The position numbers were made by a program, and so were the translations under genes. Below, piece after piece: positions 49,760 to 60,559 of a DNA stretch of 64,000 nucleotides. Within the stretch, counting starts at the first letter, position 1. The number at the start of each line of letters is the position of its first letter. Below the pieces are notes generated by a model, which ran no database searches, was not told the DNA's origin, and saw nothing but the letters and a program-made list of their open reading frames with translations. The DNA is from Lonicera japonica (lineage: Eukaryota; Streptophyta; Magnoliopsida; Dipsacales; Caprifoliaceae), in NCBI GenBank assembly GCA_021464415.1, contig JAKCWG010000963.1, positions 496,001 through 560,000 of the forward strand. The letters are read 5' to 3'.

Positions 49760-52700
49760 TCACTGAGGAGGAGGAGGAGGATCCATCGTGCATGGTCGTT
49801 TCACTTCTGTCTCTCCAGCACCCTCTGCTGGACTCTCCGAAACTGTACGGCCCTCAACTTGACGAGACGGAGTAAGCCGGGAGGTGCGCCTCGACTGCTG
49901 GACCGACTAAGAGGGTGCCGCTGATCGGGACCGCGAACGAGAAGGATGATAGGTAGCCGTCATATCGCCCGCCAAGCGTCTACTATAGCGCCCCATGTAC
50001 TCCGTCGGAAAGGGAGCCGCAAACGTCAGCAGTCCGTACATGTTGAAGTAGCTCCTCAGTAACTCAGCCACCTCGTGAAGCAAGAATAGTCCCCTCTGCC
50101 AAAACCAAATTACCAGTTAGTAACATTTATAAACTAACGCATGGACTAAGACTGCTTCAAAGAAAAGAAACCTTACCTCCTCGCCCGAAACATGTGCCAG
50201 GTCCCCCATCTGCTCATCGCCCACAGGTATAGTAGGGATCCGGTATTGTTTGGGTAGACCGAGATCCAAGTATGGGATATCCCGAGGGTACTCCGGGATC
50301 GAGTACGACGCCAACGCCACACCCTCAGGAGCTTGTGACGGACCAGCTCCGCTACAATCCACCGGGGGAATGTCCTCCCCAGTACCTTCTCTCCCCTCCG
50401 ACTCGGGCGCCACCGCTTTCCCCTTCCCCTTGTCACCACCCTCACCGGCTGGAGCCTGGACTATACCCGCTTCCGCCCCTAACTATGCCTCCCTCTCTCC
50501 TAACTCCCGGAAGACTATCCCACGAGCCGCACCTGATGATGGGGTCGACAGAGAATATGGCCTCAGCCCCACTGACTCGGCACCAGGTGACCCGACAGGT
50601 GTACACAGCAAGGGCGAGAATGACACATGATGAACCCAATCCATGTCGCCCGGCCCATACACAGGTGATGATCCAGTCATAGACCCACGTCCCCCGGGTG
50701 TCTGCGCCGACTCCAGCATCTGTCGCATATCCTCTGAAGACAACTGAGGTGTCCTCCCCGCCATCACTGGTGGAATGGGCGGCCTCGATACCGGACTCCG
50801 ACCACCCAACGGACTCCTCCCACCCCTCATCGCCCTACCGCGTCCGGGTGAGACCGCGACAGTCTGCTCCTCGACCCCTCCTCCACCTGGCCCAACTGGG
50901 GGCGACCCGCCATTGACTCCTCCCAAAGGCACCTCCTCCGACCCCCCTTCGTCGTCGTCCTCCTCCTCCTCCATCTGCTGCGGCTCTGCATCCCTCTCGC
51001 CATGCGGATCCTCATCATCCGAATCTGCAATCCCCTTCGCCCTCCGGTTCGGTGCAGGAGCGGGCTGATATGGGACCCTCTGCGAGATGTACAACTGCCC
51101 CCGGATGAACATCGGGTCTCCCCCGACGGCAGCATACCTCGCGTATATCACTCTACCACGCACTCCTTTCATCTCCCTCATCAGATACCGGTGCGCGAAC
51201 GTCCCGTACTCTCCCTCCACTAATAAGCCCTCCATCGGGACGCCTCCCAAAAACAAAGCCCTCTCCTCTGCAGATAGCATGACCGGCCGCCTCATCGCCG
51301 CTGGAGGCCAGGCCAGGACTCTAAAGCCTAACCCAAGAGTGTGCTGCCGCACCACGCGCTCCCCCAGGTAGAAAGCAGCACCATACTCACGCAAAAACAG
51401 CCGCCTCGAACGAGCCGCCGCCAGTGCATCAGCATACCCCCACTGCTGTGTCACGTATGCAGGCCATGGATTCCACTGAACCTGCCACATTGAACATAAA
51501 CTATAAATAACATAACTTTCTTTTTCAAAAATAATTTAAGTTTTATTCAAATTCCTACCTGATCTAGCTGAAGACCTAAGACGTCGCATGCACTGACGTC
51601 AGGGGTCAGATATCGATACACCCCAACTATGTTCCCACTGTAATACCATCTGAAGAGCGGGAACTCATCTGCGAAGGTCGGGTGCAGGTGGATCTGACCA
51701 ATACCTTGATGGGTATGTGCAATAAACCACATCTGCCACAAATTATCACACTTGTTAAAACTATCAAAATCGGCATACTTTTTTATTAATAATCGCATAA
51801 ATTGAGGGTTTAAATTATTAATTACCTCCCAAAGTGTGACCAGCCCGCGGTGGTTGAGCTCCATATGACGGCACACCAAGTCCATCGACTCGTACAGCAC
51901 CGCCAAAACATATCCCCCCCAGGCGAATGTGTACAGCTGGTCGAAGAATCGCAAGTAAGGCAGCCACCATAATCGTAGGTTGTCGCCGCCACGTGTGTAG
52001 AAGAAGTCATGCAGCACGAGCAACAGAAAACACTGCGACAACTTCCGGACCTCCTGGCGTGACATCGGCCCATCCCCAAACCTCTCACTCTCAGCCTCGA
52101 TATGCTGCACCATCGCCCTGTGAGGTATCCCGTCGGCCACAATCCGACTCGGCCTCCAACCTAATGCTGCGCCCATCCCATCTAACGTGACTCGCAACCG
52201 GGGGTTGGGCGCCAAAGCCTCCCCTCCAAATGGTAGTCCCGTCAACACGAACACGTCCTATGGGGTCAATGTCATCTCTCCCCAACTCCAATGGAAGGTG
52301 TGCGTCGTGTCCCACCATCTCTCTCCCAATACTGTCGGCAGACTCACCGATCGCTGGAATTCCCCACCAGGAAGCACCTCGATGAATCGTCCGAATGGGT
52401 TCGCGCTCAAATAGGCCCTCACCAACAGGGGAAGCTGATCTCGTAGCTCGGGCGCGGCACCTGTGATACCGCGGTAACGTCCAATCCTCTATCACAATCA
52501 CGTGTTTTAATTAAATTTAGAACTCGTCATTTTAATTTAATACATATTTTAAAAATAAACCATGTTAACTATGTTGATTATGGCAAGTAATTATTAAATT
52601 TATCATATTTCATGCATATCACTTCATTACATTTTTTGAAAAAAAATCACGTAGTAACTACTAAAATTAGAACATACCCTAGTACGGCGGCGGATCTCGT

Positions 52701-52983
52701 GTACCGCAGGCTCCATCAGTAGCCACTCCCGCCCTTCTCCTGGCGAAATCAAAGGCACGTCACAGTACATCGCCCGCTGTAGCGACCCGTTTGCCCCCAG
52801 TGGCCCCTCCCAGGCCACACCATCCCAGTCATCGTGATAAGGCGCGCAGATCAGACGCCCATCAATCATCGCCGTAATCGAATCCACCTCATCGCCCGAG
52901 AGTAGCTCCGATGCATCCCCGCCCTACGGTAGGCCCCCCATCATCATATACACGAAAATCGACAACAGTCTCGTGAAAGCCAT
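49760..52983 (-). pseudogene. Antisense gene 2: plant mobile domain protein, five exons, four TAG stops
   Basis: Predicted minus-strand exons are 52983-52678, 52488-51826, 51732-51559, 51481-50177 and 50095-49760. Each has GT donor and AG acceptor, and every exon length is a multiple of three, so all four introns are phase 0. Total 928 codons including the final TGA. Exon 2 carries the plant mobile domain hallmark RWWDTTHTFHWSWGEMTLT, then VFVLTGLPFGG. It continues with LLLVLHDFFYTRGG and WGGYVLAVLYESMDL, followed by RWYYSG in exon 3. Exon 4 has an acidic run (EEEEDDDE) and a Gly/Pro/Ser-rich region. Exon 5 has an Arg/Ser stretch (SRSRSRS) and a short PPPPP tail. In-frame TAG codons lie at 52924, 52258, 50483 and 49907. 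Plant mobile domains occur in transposons and in MAIL/MAIN nuclear proteins; the role in this element is unknown. Confidence 0.8.
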
Positions 52984-53091
52984 CACTCACACTTTTCAGA
53001 GCACTCACTAAATATTTTTTGAAACGTCAGAAATTTATAGACTAGAGAGAAGATTGCAAGAAGAAGTGATGAGTATGAACCAACAGGCCAC

Positions 53092-53180
53092 TATTTATAG
53101 GAAATAGGAGCCAGCCGCAGGCTAGCCAGCCGTACGGCTGGCCCCCAACCGTACGGTTGGCTCCCAGCCGTACGGCTGGG
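53092..53180 (-). promoter_or_regulatory. Promoter-like module of antisense gene 2
   Basis: Three perfect 16-bp palindromes at 53126-53141, 53145-53160 and 53164-53179 fit CCARCCGTACGGYTGG, separated by exactly 3 bases. On the minus strand they are followed by TATAAATA at 53092-53099, and the ATG lies at 52983. Related 'ccctacggct' units extend to about 53240. Same design as in the LTR and antisense gene 1. Confidence 0.8.
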
Positions 53181-53249
53181 GGGTCAAACCCTACGGCTAC
53201 CCCCAACCGCAAGACCCTAGCCGCACCCCCTGTGGCTACCCCCATTTTT

Positions 53250-54083
53250 GACCAGTTTGACCTAAAAAAAAAGGGGGGGGGGAACTAAGACCATGAATCA
53301 ACTTATCTCGGAGTACAAAAGGACCAAGACTCACACACACGCACGAGATGATAGATCAATGCCCGAAGTTTGACACTCAAAAGTCTGTGGAGGAACCGAA
53401 ATCCCATGGGATGGATCCATTGTCCGGAAGGCTCGAATCTGATTAATAAACAGGGAAGGTGTAGAAGATGAATCGGGTAGCAAAAAAAATTAAAAAAGTA
53501 GAGAAGGGTAAAATCCCGTTGGTCCAAGAGAGAAAAAGTGAGGAGAAACAAAAAAAAATGAAGAAAAATCAACAGGGAGAGCCACACTAAGAGTGACAGC
53601 TGTGCCAAAAGGCGGAGGGCTACGTTTTAGGTGAGTAAGGCTCCCGTTTTGGATAAAGCCAAGAAATAAAAAGGCAAGGAAAGTCCGAAAGCCCAAAATA
53701 AGAAGGCCGGATAATTAAAAGAGGGAGCAATAAGGGTATCGAAAAACAGAAAACAATACAGGACCAGCATCTTCTCTGTAGAAAAATCAGAGGGTAGCTT
53801 GAGGATGATTGAGAAATCCAAGCGAAATTCTATTCCCATGACCAAAGAGAGGAAAACTGAGGGTAGAGAGATGTCAGATCCCAATAATCCATGCACAACG
53901 GTCCGAAAGTTTCTATGAAAAGTTGATTTAGAAGTCTGATTCCCGACAACGCCGAAGACCAAGACTGAGGGTAGAAAGGAATGGAAGAAGAAAAGCACTT
54001 TTACTTCCAAGTACTTATCTCTAAAACATATCATTTTGAAAAATCAACAAAGCAGTGTTTGAGTAACCATGGCAATGAGACAG
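53250..54083. other. Internal non-coding region of the Tat element
   Basis: Purine-rich on the plus strand, with G- and A-runs at 53262-53281. Phrases such as 'gactgagggtaga' recur here (53849, 53963) and near 55176-55218. Long minus-strand frames here are pyrimidine-run artefacts without domains. Confidence 0.5.
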
Positions 54084-55020
54084 TAGATGGGAATTTCCCG
54101 AATTCTTCGAGTAGGAATTCTTCGCATTCCCCACGATGGGAATTTTATCCGTTTCCCTTTCCCCACGATGGGAAATAACATTTACCGCACGTTCCCCAAG
54201 ATGGGAATTTCCCGAATTCTTCGAGTAGGAATTCTTCGAATTCCCCACGATGGGAATTTTATCCGTTTCCCTTTCCCCACGATGGGAAATAACTTTTACC
54301 GCACGTTCCCCAAGATGGGAATTTCTCGAATTCTTCGAGTAGGAATTCTTCGCATTCCCCACGATGGGAATTTTATCCGTTTCCCTTTCCCCACGATGGG
54401 AAATAACATTTACCACACGTTCCCCAAGATGGGAATTTCCCGAATTCTTCGAGTAGGTATTCTTCGCATTCCCCACGATGGAAATTTTATCCGTTTCTCT
54501 TTCCCCACGATGGGAAATAACACTTACCGCACGTTCCCCAAGATGGGAATTCTTCGCATTCCCCACGATGGGAATTTTTCCGAAATCACTTTCCCCACGA
54601 AGGGAAATAACGACACCACGTGTTCCCCACGAAGGGAATTTTTCGGATTCCTCAGAGTAGGAATTCTTCGCATTCCCCACGATGGGAATTTTTTCGAAAC
54701 CCCTTTCCCCATGAAGGGAAATAACGACTCCACGTGTTCCCCCGAAGGGAATTTTTCGAATTTCTCAGAGTTAGGAATTCTCCGCATTCCCCACGATGGA
54801 AATTTCTTCCGATCCCCTTTCGCCACGAAAGGAAATAACCTTTACCGTCTATTCCCCAAGATGGGAATTTCTTCCTGAATTCCTCAGAGTTAGGAATTCT
54901 TTGCATTCCCCACGATGGGAATTTTTTTTCGATCCCCTTTCGCCACGAAGGGAAATAACCTTTACCATGCATTCCCCACGAAGGGAATAACTTTGTCCCC
55001 ATATTCCCCATGATGGGAGC
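54084..55020. repeat. Tandem-repeat 3' region of the Tat element, 114-bp unit
   Basis: Starts of the 'atgggaatt' unit at 54087, 54201, 54315, 54429 and 54543 give an exact 114-bp pitch. Shorter and variant units continue to about 55020. Each unit contains several TTCCCCACGATGGGAA-type inverted motifs. 114 is divisible by three, so frames stay open on both strands; these are not taken as genes. Tat-lineage elements are known for variable 3' regions that can seed satellite DNA. Confidence 0.9.
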
Positions 55021-55418
55021 TTTCAAATTTTTTCAAAAGATATTGACTTCTTCTTAAAATTCCAGACATTCATTCTTTCACTTTTTCTAAGAATTGAGAA
55101 ACCTTTGAAGCACTTTTCCATTACGATCTTTTGGCTCAATGAAATGACAAAACTTCTCACGTGAAGTCCTGTACACTGAGGGTGGTGTGTCGCTGAGGGT
55201 AACGCACCAGTGAGGGTAGACGGAAGAAAAAGATTGATGCATCGTGTCGCCTGGCCGAGAGGAAAGGGGTGATCGTGGATCGCATCACCTAGAACTCAAC
55301 GAGATCCATATGCCAGGAAACGGTACACTCTGATTCAATTATTATCTCATTGAGGTTTGCCCGAGAGTCGTGAATCGTTGTCTTCTAATCGTCCCAGTAT
55401 TCTTGCGGGCAAGAATCC
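55021..55418. other. Spacer between tandem repeats and polypurine tract
   Basis: No ORF. 'ccgagagtcgtgaatcg' at 55361 and 'cccagtattcttgcggg' at 55394 are near-inverted copies of the first 50 bases of the LTR, so this part could fold back on the LTR start. Confidence 0.5.
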
Positions 55419-55433
55419 CGGGACGAGAGGGTC
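55419..55433 (+). other. Candidate polypurine tract
   Basis: GGGACGAGAGGGTC directly precedes the 3' LTR start TGTGAACACC. It is mostly purine but interrupted, so it is assigned by position. Confidence 0.45.
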
Positions 55434-56641
55434 TGTGAACACCCCAATCCACGACTCTCGTGCGAATACTGGTTTTCTTATAAAACGAGCATCTTGTATT
55501 AAGTGTTGAGTCGTCATGCATATAGAAGACCGTTAGGAAAGACTCCAATTTCGGCCGCGTGAGGAGTTTGATATTACCTTTATTGCCTCTTCGCTTACTA
55601 AGACGGGGATCGACCTGTGTTTTTGTGCTTTTTTGTGGGCCAGCCGCACGCTCCCAACCGTACGGCTACCTGCCAGCCGCACGCCCCAGTCGTACGCCCC
55701 AGCCGCACGCCCCAGCCGCATGCCCTGCGGCTTCACCCTGCGGTTGGCCTCTTTTGGAGTGTTTTGGCGAGATTTTTGCTATAAATAGGACCCTTGGGAT
55801 CCCATTTGGGGGCATCAACACTCAATAGTGTTTTTAGTAAGTAGGAACTCTGTCAAAATCTTTAGAGAGTCATTTTAAAGAAATTCTGAGAGAGGATTTC
55901 TAGAGAGAGAAAGTTTTAGAGAGAGAAAATCTAGAGAGAGAAAATTTCAGAGAGAGAAAAGGAAGCAAGCAAGGCAACAAGGCCAGGCTCTTAATTCTTC
56001 TTCAGGTGCATCAGGTACGTCTTTCGACCCTCCTTAATTTCAGTACTGTATTTAATTTCACTTTTAATACAGAAAATTAGATAACTTGCAAAGAAGTTCA
56101 CTGCTTTCAAAACTAGTCATTTCTAAGTTTTACAAGAAAACTAAAACTCGTTTTGACACGTTTTCAAAACAAAACAAAAAATACAAAAATAATTTCCAAA
56201 GAATGGAACTACGAGACTCTGATTTCATTCTACGAATGAATACGTAGGTGCTCGCAAAGCTCGAGTCTGATTTCAAAATATTGTTTTAAACTAAATTATC
56301 TGAAAAGGACTATTCTGAAAACCATTCGAACTACTTGCAAGATATCTAAAATAGGAATTAGATGCATGATCCATTAAGAGACCGAAAGGGCGAATTGGGT
56401 GCCTAACACCTTCCCAATTCGTAATGTAGTTCCCGAACCCTAGCAAAGTAAAGTTTTCAAAATAAATCTCTGGTTTCAAAAGTATGAAAGATAATTCGTT
56501 TTCGAATTGTCCTTCGTACAATCTTTTGTTTGTTTTCTCATAAAACAAACTGGCAACTCTATAAAACACGTTTTCAAAGAAAACCGAGAACGAGGACTCC
56601 TCTTCCCTCTTATCTCGGGTCGCGGGTCCGGATTTCTCACA
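55434..56641 (+). repeat. 3' LTR of the Tat element (1208 bp)
   Basis: Same ends as the 5' LTR, TGTGAACACC .. TTTCTCACA. Only one perfect CCGTACGG (55658-55665) remains in a shortened array. TATAAATA lies at 55780-55787. Differences from the 5' LTR are mostly C/T and G/A changes. Confidence 0.93.
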
Positions 56642-56646
56642 CTATC

Positions 56647-59225
56647 TATTAACTAGCTACGTAATACCAAAGTCTACATATTTGTATTCCTGTAACACAT
56701 CTGTTAATAAAAATAAACCAAACTTCTAAGAAACAACATTACAAACTCATGAAATTAGTAATTTTAACCAATTACCATCAAATTTTAATTAATGACATTT
56801 AATTAACAAATGGTCAAAATTGCCTTCCAAACTTTTGCACTTAACAAGTCATATAGAAACTAAAATATTAGTTATTTCTTAATTTGTATCTAAATGCATT
56901 AGTGTGTTAACTTTTGATTTTCTACAAATGACTAAACCAAAGATACAACCTACACCCTTAAAACCAACTACACCCACTAACTTGACCACTGCCTAATTCA
57001 TTTCATGCAAACATCAATTACATTAGTAAAACAACAGTTCATCCAAGAAGATCATTTGTATTTTTTACAATATAGTATTTCTAACTAGTATCATTATAAA
57101 AATGTTATCAGTCCATTAGAAGTGTCGAAGAAAAGTGTACTAGTACACTGGAATGCTGGAGTACTTATATTTGGGTTCATTTAGATTGCTGGACATGTTG
57201 CCAAAGAAAATTTGGCTTAATTAACCTAAGCAAAGTATTGCAACGAAAAATTATAATACACATTTTTGTAGTTGTATGCCACTTGGTATTAGAGCCCACT
57301 TGTAGTACTTTATTTAGATAGTGGTTTTGAGCCACAATTCCAACATTGCAGGAGGTTAATTCACTCATAACAAGAATAATTTTTAAGTTGTGTGCGGTAC
57401 CTTGGATAAACTCTTTACCAATGTTATTGAGAAATAAGTTAAACGCTTAGTAAAACCAGACCCCAAAACCAACCCAAATCAACAATAACTAAGCATTAAT
57501 TTTTCGGCTAAATAAATCCAAAACTTATCCAAAGTTAAGGCCAAAATAGTTCTATAACAGTGTTTAGAATGGAGCAAATAAGCCCCAAAACTAAGTGTAT
57601 TTAGGTGGAAAAGTACTTTAAGAAATATCATCAACTAAACCAAGCCCTAAATAGTTTCATAAACGCCAAAATAGACTGTTACGCACATACCTGCATGAGA
57701 ATTTGGACGGGCACATGAGGTGGAAGCGTGATCTCACACTTATGCTCCCTCAGTCCCTCTGTATTTTTCCATTTGCTAGCCATAATGGTTTCGTTAAAAA
57801 TATGGAATGAGTGAATACAACATCCTTTCCTAAATTTTTGACACCTAGTGAGAAGGAAACTTTCATAGTTGGAACAATTATCTATAAATATATAGATACG
57901 AAGCAAATGTTGAGGCCACTTTTTTATGAACTCCTAAGTTAAATGCAATCAACAAAAAATTGCTACCCGAGACTAATTACACTATACAGTTTCAAAGAAA
58001 TGAACTCAACATAATATAGATTAACACAAAGCCGTAGGCAAATGAAAATTACAAACTAAATATCAAAGTATTCAAAACTAGGTTTAAGATGCAGGTCAAT
58101 AACCATTATTAGCACTTAACAGTGTTTCTTCGAAAAAACAAATGAAGCATAAAAACAGATCCAATAAAAATATTCAAAGTCTAAGCGTCAAACAATAACA
58201 TTTGTAAACAAAAATCCAATTCAGACAGCATATAAGGGGAAGTCTATACCCTTATAAATACTCAAAAAGAAGAAATAAATGAAAAAACATAGTTTTTGAG
58301 CATATAAATGAAGCATAAAAACAGATCTAACAAAATTATACAAACTTGAAGCAATAAAAAAATAGCAGAGTAAACGAAAATCAATCAGTAAAGGTAGAAA
58401 TTTCAAATTTTCAACATATATCCTGATTCCATTTCAAACTTTCAACATATATCCTGAATCCATTTCAAATTGGTGCTCATTACATAGATATAAACAAATT
58501 TAAGCTTTTGAACAATTTCAATCAGAGATGTAAACAAAGATCTAACCTCAAGAGGATTGTCAACAATAGTATAATCGATAAAAAACAAATAAAGATTTAC
58601 ACTAAATACCTAGGGTTTCTCACGCTCTAGCGACGACGACCCGAGTAGTAGGAGAAATCTTAAGGTTTCTCACATACATAAACAATCTGAAGAGCCTAGA
58701 ATATTTCCTCAAATGATATACGCAATGATGAAGAATAGTTACGGTTTCTATCGACCAATGAGGTTGAAAATGTTGGGGGGAATTTTAGAATTCATTTGTG
58801 AGAGAGAGTGAGCGATGATGGTGGTGAGGGTTCCTGTGAAAGATGTAGAGAGAGAGAGAGCCGAAGATAACTCTAAGAGAACGAAATGACGAGGGAAAGA
58901 ATAATGGGGGCATTTTTTTACATCTAAAGAATAAAACTACATTGTTTATTCTATAATATTCGTCTTTTATTTTAGTTTTTTTACGCTGAAACCATTTGAG
59001 CGGGAGGGAGACCGCCAAAAAGAAAGGAGTTTTTCATACGCATTATATTTCGGTCCTTAGTATTGGTATTTGGCACCCTCACAATGCAATCGTGCCTATA
59101 GCATCGTGCCAAATAATATTTTTTGGTACGGCTGAATAGTCCCGTTCCTTTATATTAATATTTGGCACTTTAAAAGGTGGCCGTGCCTTATAGTATGGTC
59201 CCAAATAATGATTTTTTTTGTAGTG
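56647..59225. other. Right part of the split CACTA element
   Basis: AT-rich, with a direct repeat of about 34 bp ('catttcaaa.tttcaacatatatcctga') near 58395-58465. 58610-58870 is GC-richer and resembles the start of a gene leader on the minus strand. Subterminal 'atttggcac'/'gtgccaaataat' motifs fill 59060-59225. No transposase recognised. Confidence 0.6.
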
Positions 59226-59479
59226 TACCCTAATTAAATAACTGTGAACCACACATCTAAACTAGAGTTTGAAAGAGAAAAAACGATGAATAATAGTGAT
59301 TACTTGAAAGTTACGTTTCCCATGTCTTAAAGTTTCTTTTATGTTGGATAAGATTGGTCCAATTTGAAACGGGTGATGACAACCTAAATTATTGTGGTTG
59401 TAGATTATGTTTAATGGTAGTGAATCTACACTTTACTTAGAGGTACTTTTATCATCACCCATTTTCAAATTTTTTTTCT

Positions 59480-59860
59480 TTCCCACGTTTTCCTTGTTTC
59501 TATCATTTTTTTTTTCCAATCATATATCTTATCAATCTTAAGCATGCATTGTTTCATCTCATATATGCAACGGAAATTAGTGCTAGCTAGGTAGAGATTA
59601 GAATTGTACATATAAAAGTAGTTGAAATGGGTTCTTTGCTTAGGAAAACAAAAAAGCAAGCTTTCCATATTGAAATGTGTCAAATTTAAGAGTATTTATG
59701 TACCATCATATCACTCCCCCCCCCCTCTCTCTCTTTCTAACACCACCTGTCAATCCCCTTCTGTCTGACATTAATCTTTATTTCCTTTCTTCATCATATA
59801 TTATCTCTCTATATCCATCTCAATATCACAAGAGTGATGGCAGAGAGAAAGTTGTGATGG
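59480..59860 (+). repeat. Dispersed repeat family R1, copy 6
   Basis: Carries the full series: 'cccacgttttccttgtttctatcattttt', 'aagcatgcattgtttcatctcatatatgcaa', 'tataaaagtagttgaa', 'ctttccatattg', then 'caccacctgtcaatccccttctgtct' and 'tcatatattatctctc'. It lies about 400 bp from an inverted copy at 60235. Confidence 0.6.
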
Positions 59861-60234
59861 ATTGGCGGTGACTTTTGTTTAGAAGGTGTTGCAATTAATT
59901 TATGGGTTGATTCTCCTTTCATCTTTTTTGGATGTAGTAAAGACCATATTTAATCTGACCCAAAATACATCTTGAAAGTTTATTTTAAAAGTAACTTTCA
60001 AGTTTCAACTAATTAATCAGACTTATAAATGTTAATCTAATAGCAATGTTCATCTCAAATAAAATTTCTCACATCTCTTCCATTCTCTTGTACTATATTT
60101 TAATCCCTCTATTAAAAAGCAAGGAAAGGAAATGGGCTCTCTTGGAATGTCAAATCAGATGGATATGGAAAGAGTATATGATGGAAAAAGGATGTAGCAA
60201 ATATAAATGCAAGAAAGAAGCAGGGTGGATTGAC

Positions 60235-60480
60235 GGGTATTAGCATGGAAATGAATTCTATTAAATTTCAGATAGTCAATATGGAAAGTTTCTTTTCTCA
60301 AGCAAAGAATTCAGTTTAACTATTTATGTGCATACAATTCAAGTTTCATACCTAGCATTAATTTCTTTGCACATATGAGAGGAAAAAAATGCATGGTTAA
60401 GATGGCTCGGGGTATTGAGAAGAATAAAATGAAAGAAATAGGAAAATGTGGGGAAGATGAAAAGAAATTTGAAATTGGCA
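60235..60480 (-). repeat. Dispersed repeat family R1, copy 7 (inverted)
   Basis: Reverse complement matches copy 6 block by block ('accatgcat..cctctcatatgtgcaaagaaattaatgctaggtatgaa'). Copies 6 and 7 face each other and could fold into a long hairpin. Confidence 0.6.
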
Positions 60481-60559
60481 ATAAAAAAAGCATTTATTTT
60501 CTTTAAGCGATAGTTCTAGGCCTTGGAAAGTGAGCCTAGAGCAAAATATGATAAAAAGA

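Larger units (their letters stand above)
38148..56641 (+). mobile_element. Ty3/gypsy retrotransposon, Tat lineage, 18.5 kb, with two antisense genes
   Basis: Two LTRs in direct orientation are flanked by perfect CTATC at 38143-38147 and 56642-56646. Order: LTR, primer site, gag, protease, reverse transcriptase, RNase H, second archaeal-type RNase H, integrase, two minus-strand genes, tandem-repeat region, LTR. The second RNase H and extra genes between integrase and 3' LTR are marks of the Tat (Ogre/Retand-like) lineage. Many nonsense codons and two frameshifts show that this copy cannot move by itself. About 20-25 base differences between the LTRs are visible by eye (about 2 percent), so insertion was fairly recent. 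Confidence 0.93.
37925..59225. mobile_element. Non-autonomous CACTA element, split by the Tat retrotransposon
   Basis: The left end CACTACAAAAAACAATG at 37925 is matched by the inverted right end, which reads CACTACAAAAAAAATCATTATTTGG from 59225. Flanks carry the 3-bp duplication TAC at 37922-37924 and 59226-59228. Inner sequences of both ends share 'ATTATTTGG' and 'GGCACGGCCAC'-type subterminal motifs. Removing the retrotransposon and its 5-bp duplication leaves about 2.8 kb. No transposase was recognised in 56647-59225. Short frames there, such as minus 57679-57906, carry no motif I know. Confidence 0.85.

Noticed and set aside
50250..51371. Plus-strand frames opposite antisense gene 2
   Set aside because: They are shadows of the GC-rich minus-strand exon 4, which has the supported domain order and splice sites.
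49760..52926. TAG read-through as a programmed feature of the antisense genes
   Set aside because: All stops being TAG is suggestive, but the plus strand also carries TAA and TGA stops and two frameshifts; C-to-T decay explains the set more simply.
53303..54034. Minus-strand frames of 101 and 135 codons, Phe/Leu-rich
   Set aside because: They come from purine-rich plus-strand DNA and have no domain or promoter module; the composition explains them.
54087..54878. Long open frames on both strands in the tandem-repeat region (263 and 219 codons)
   Set aside because: They follow from a 114-bp repeat divisible by three; the translation is a 38-residue repeat with no domain, and both strands are open at once.
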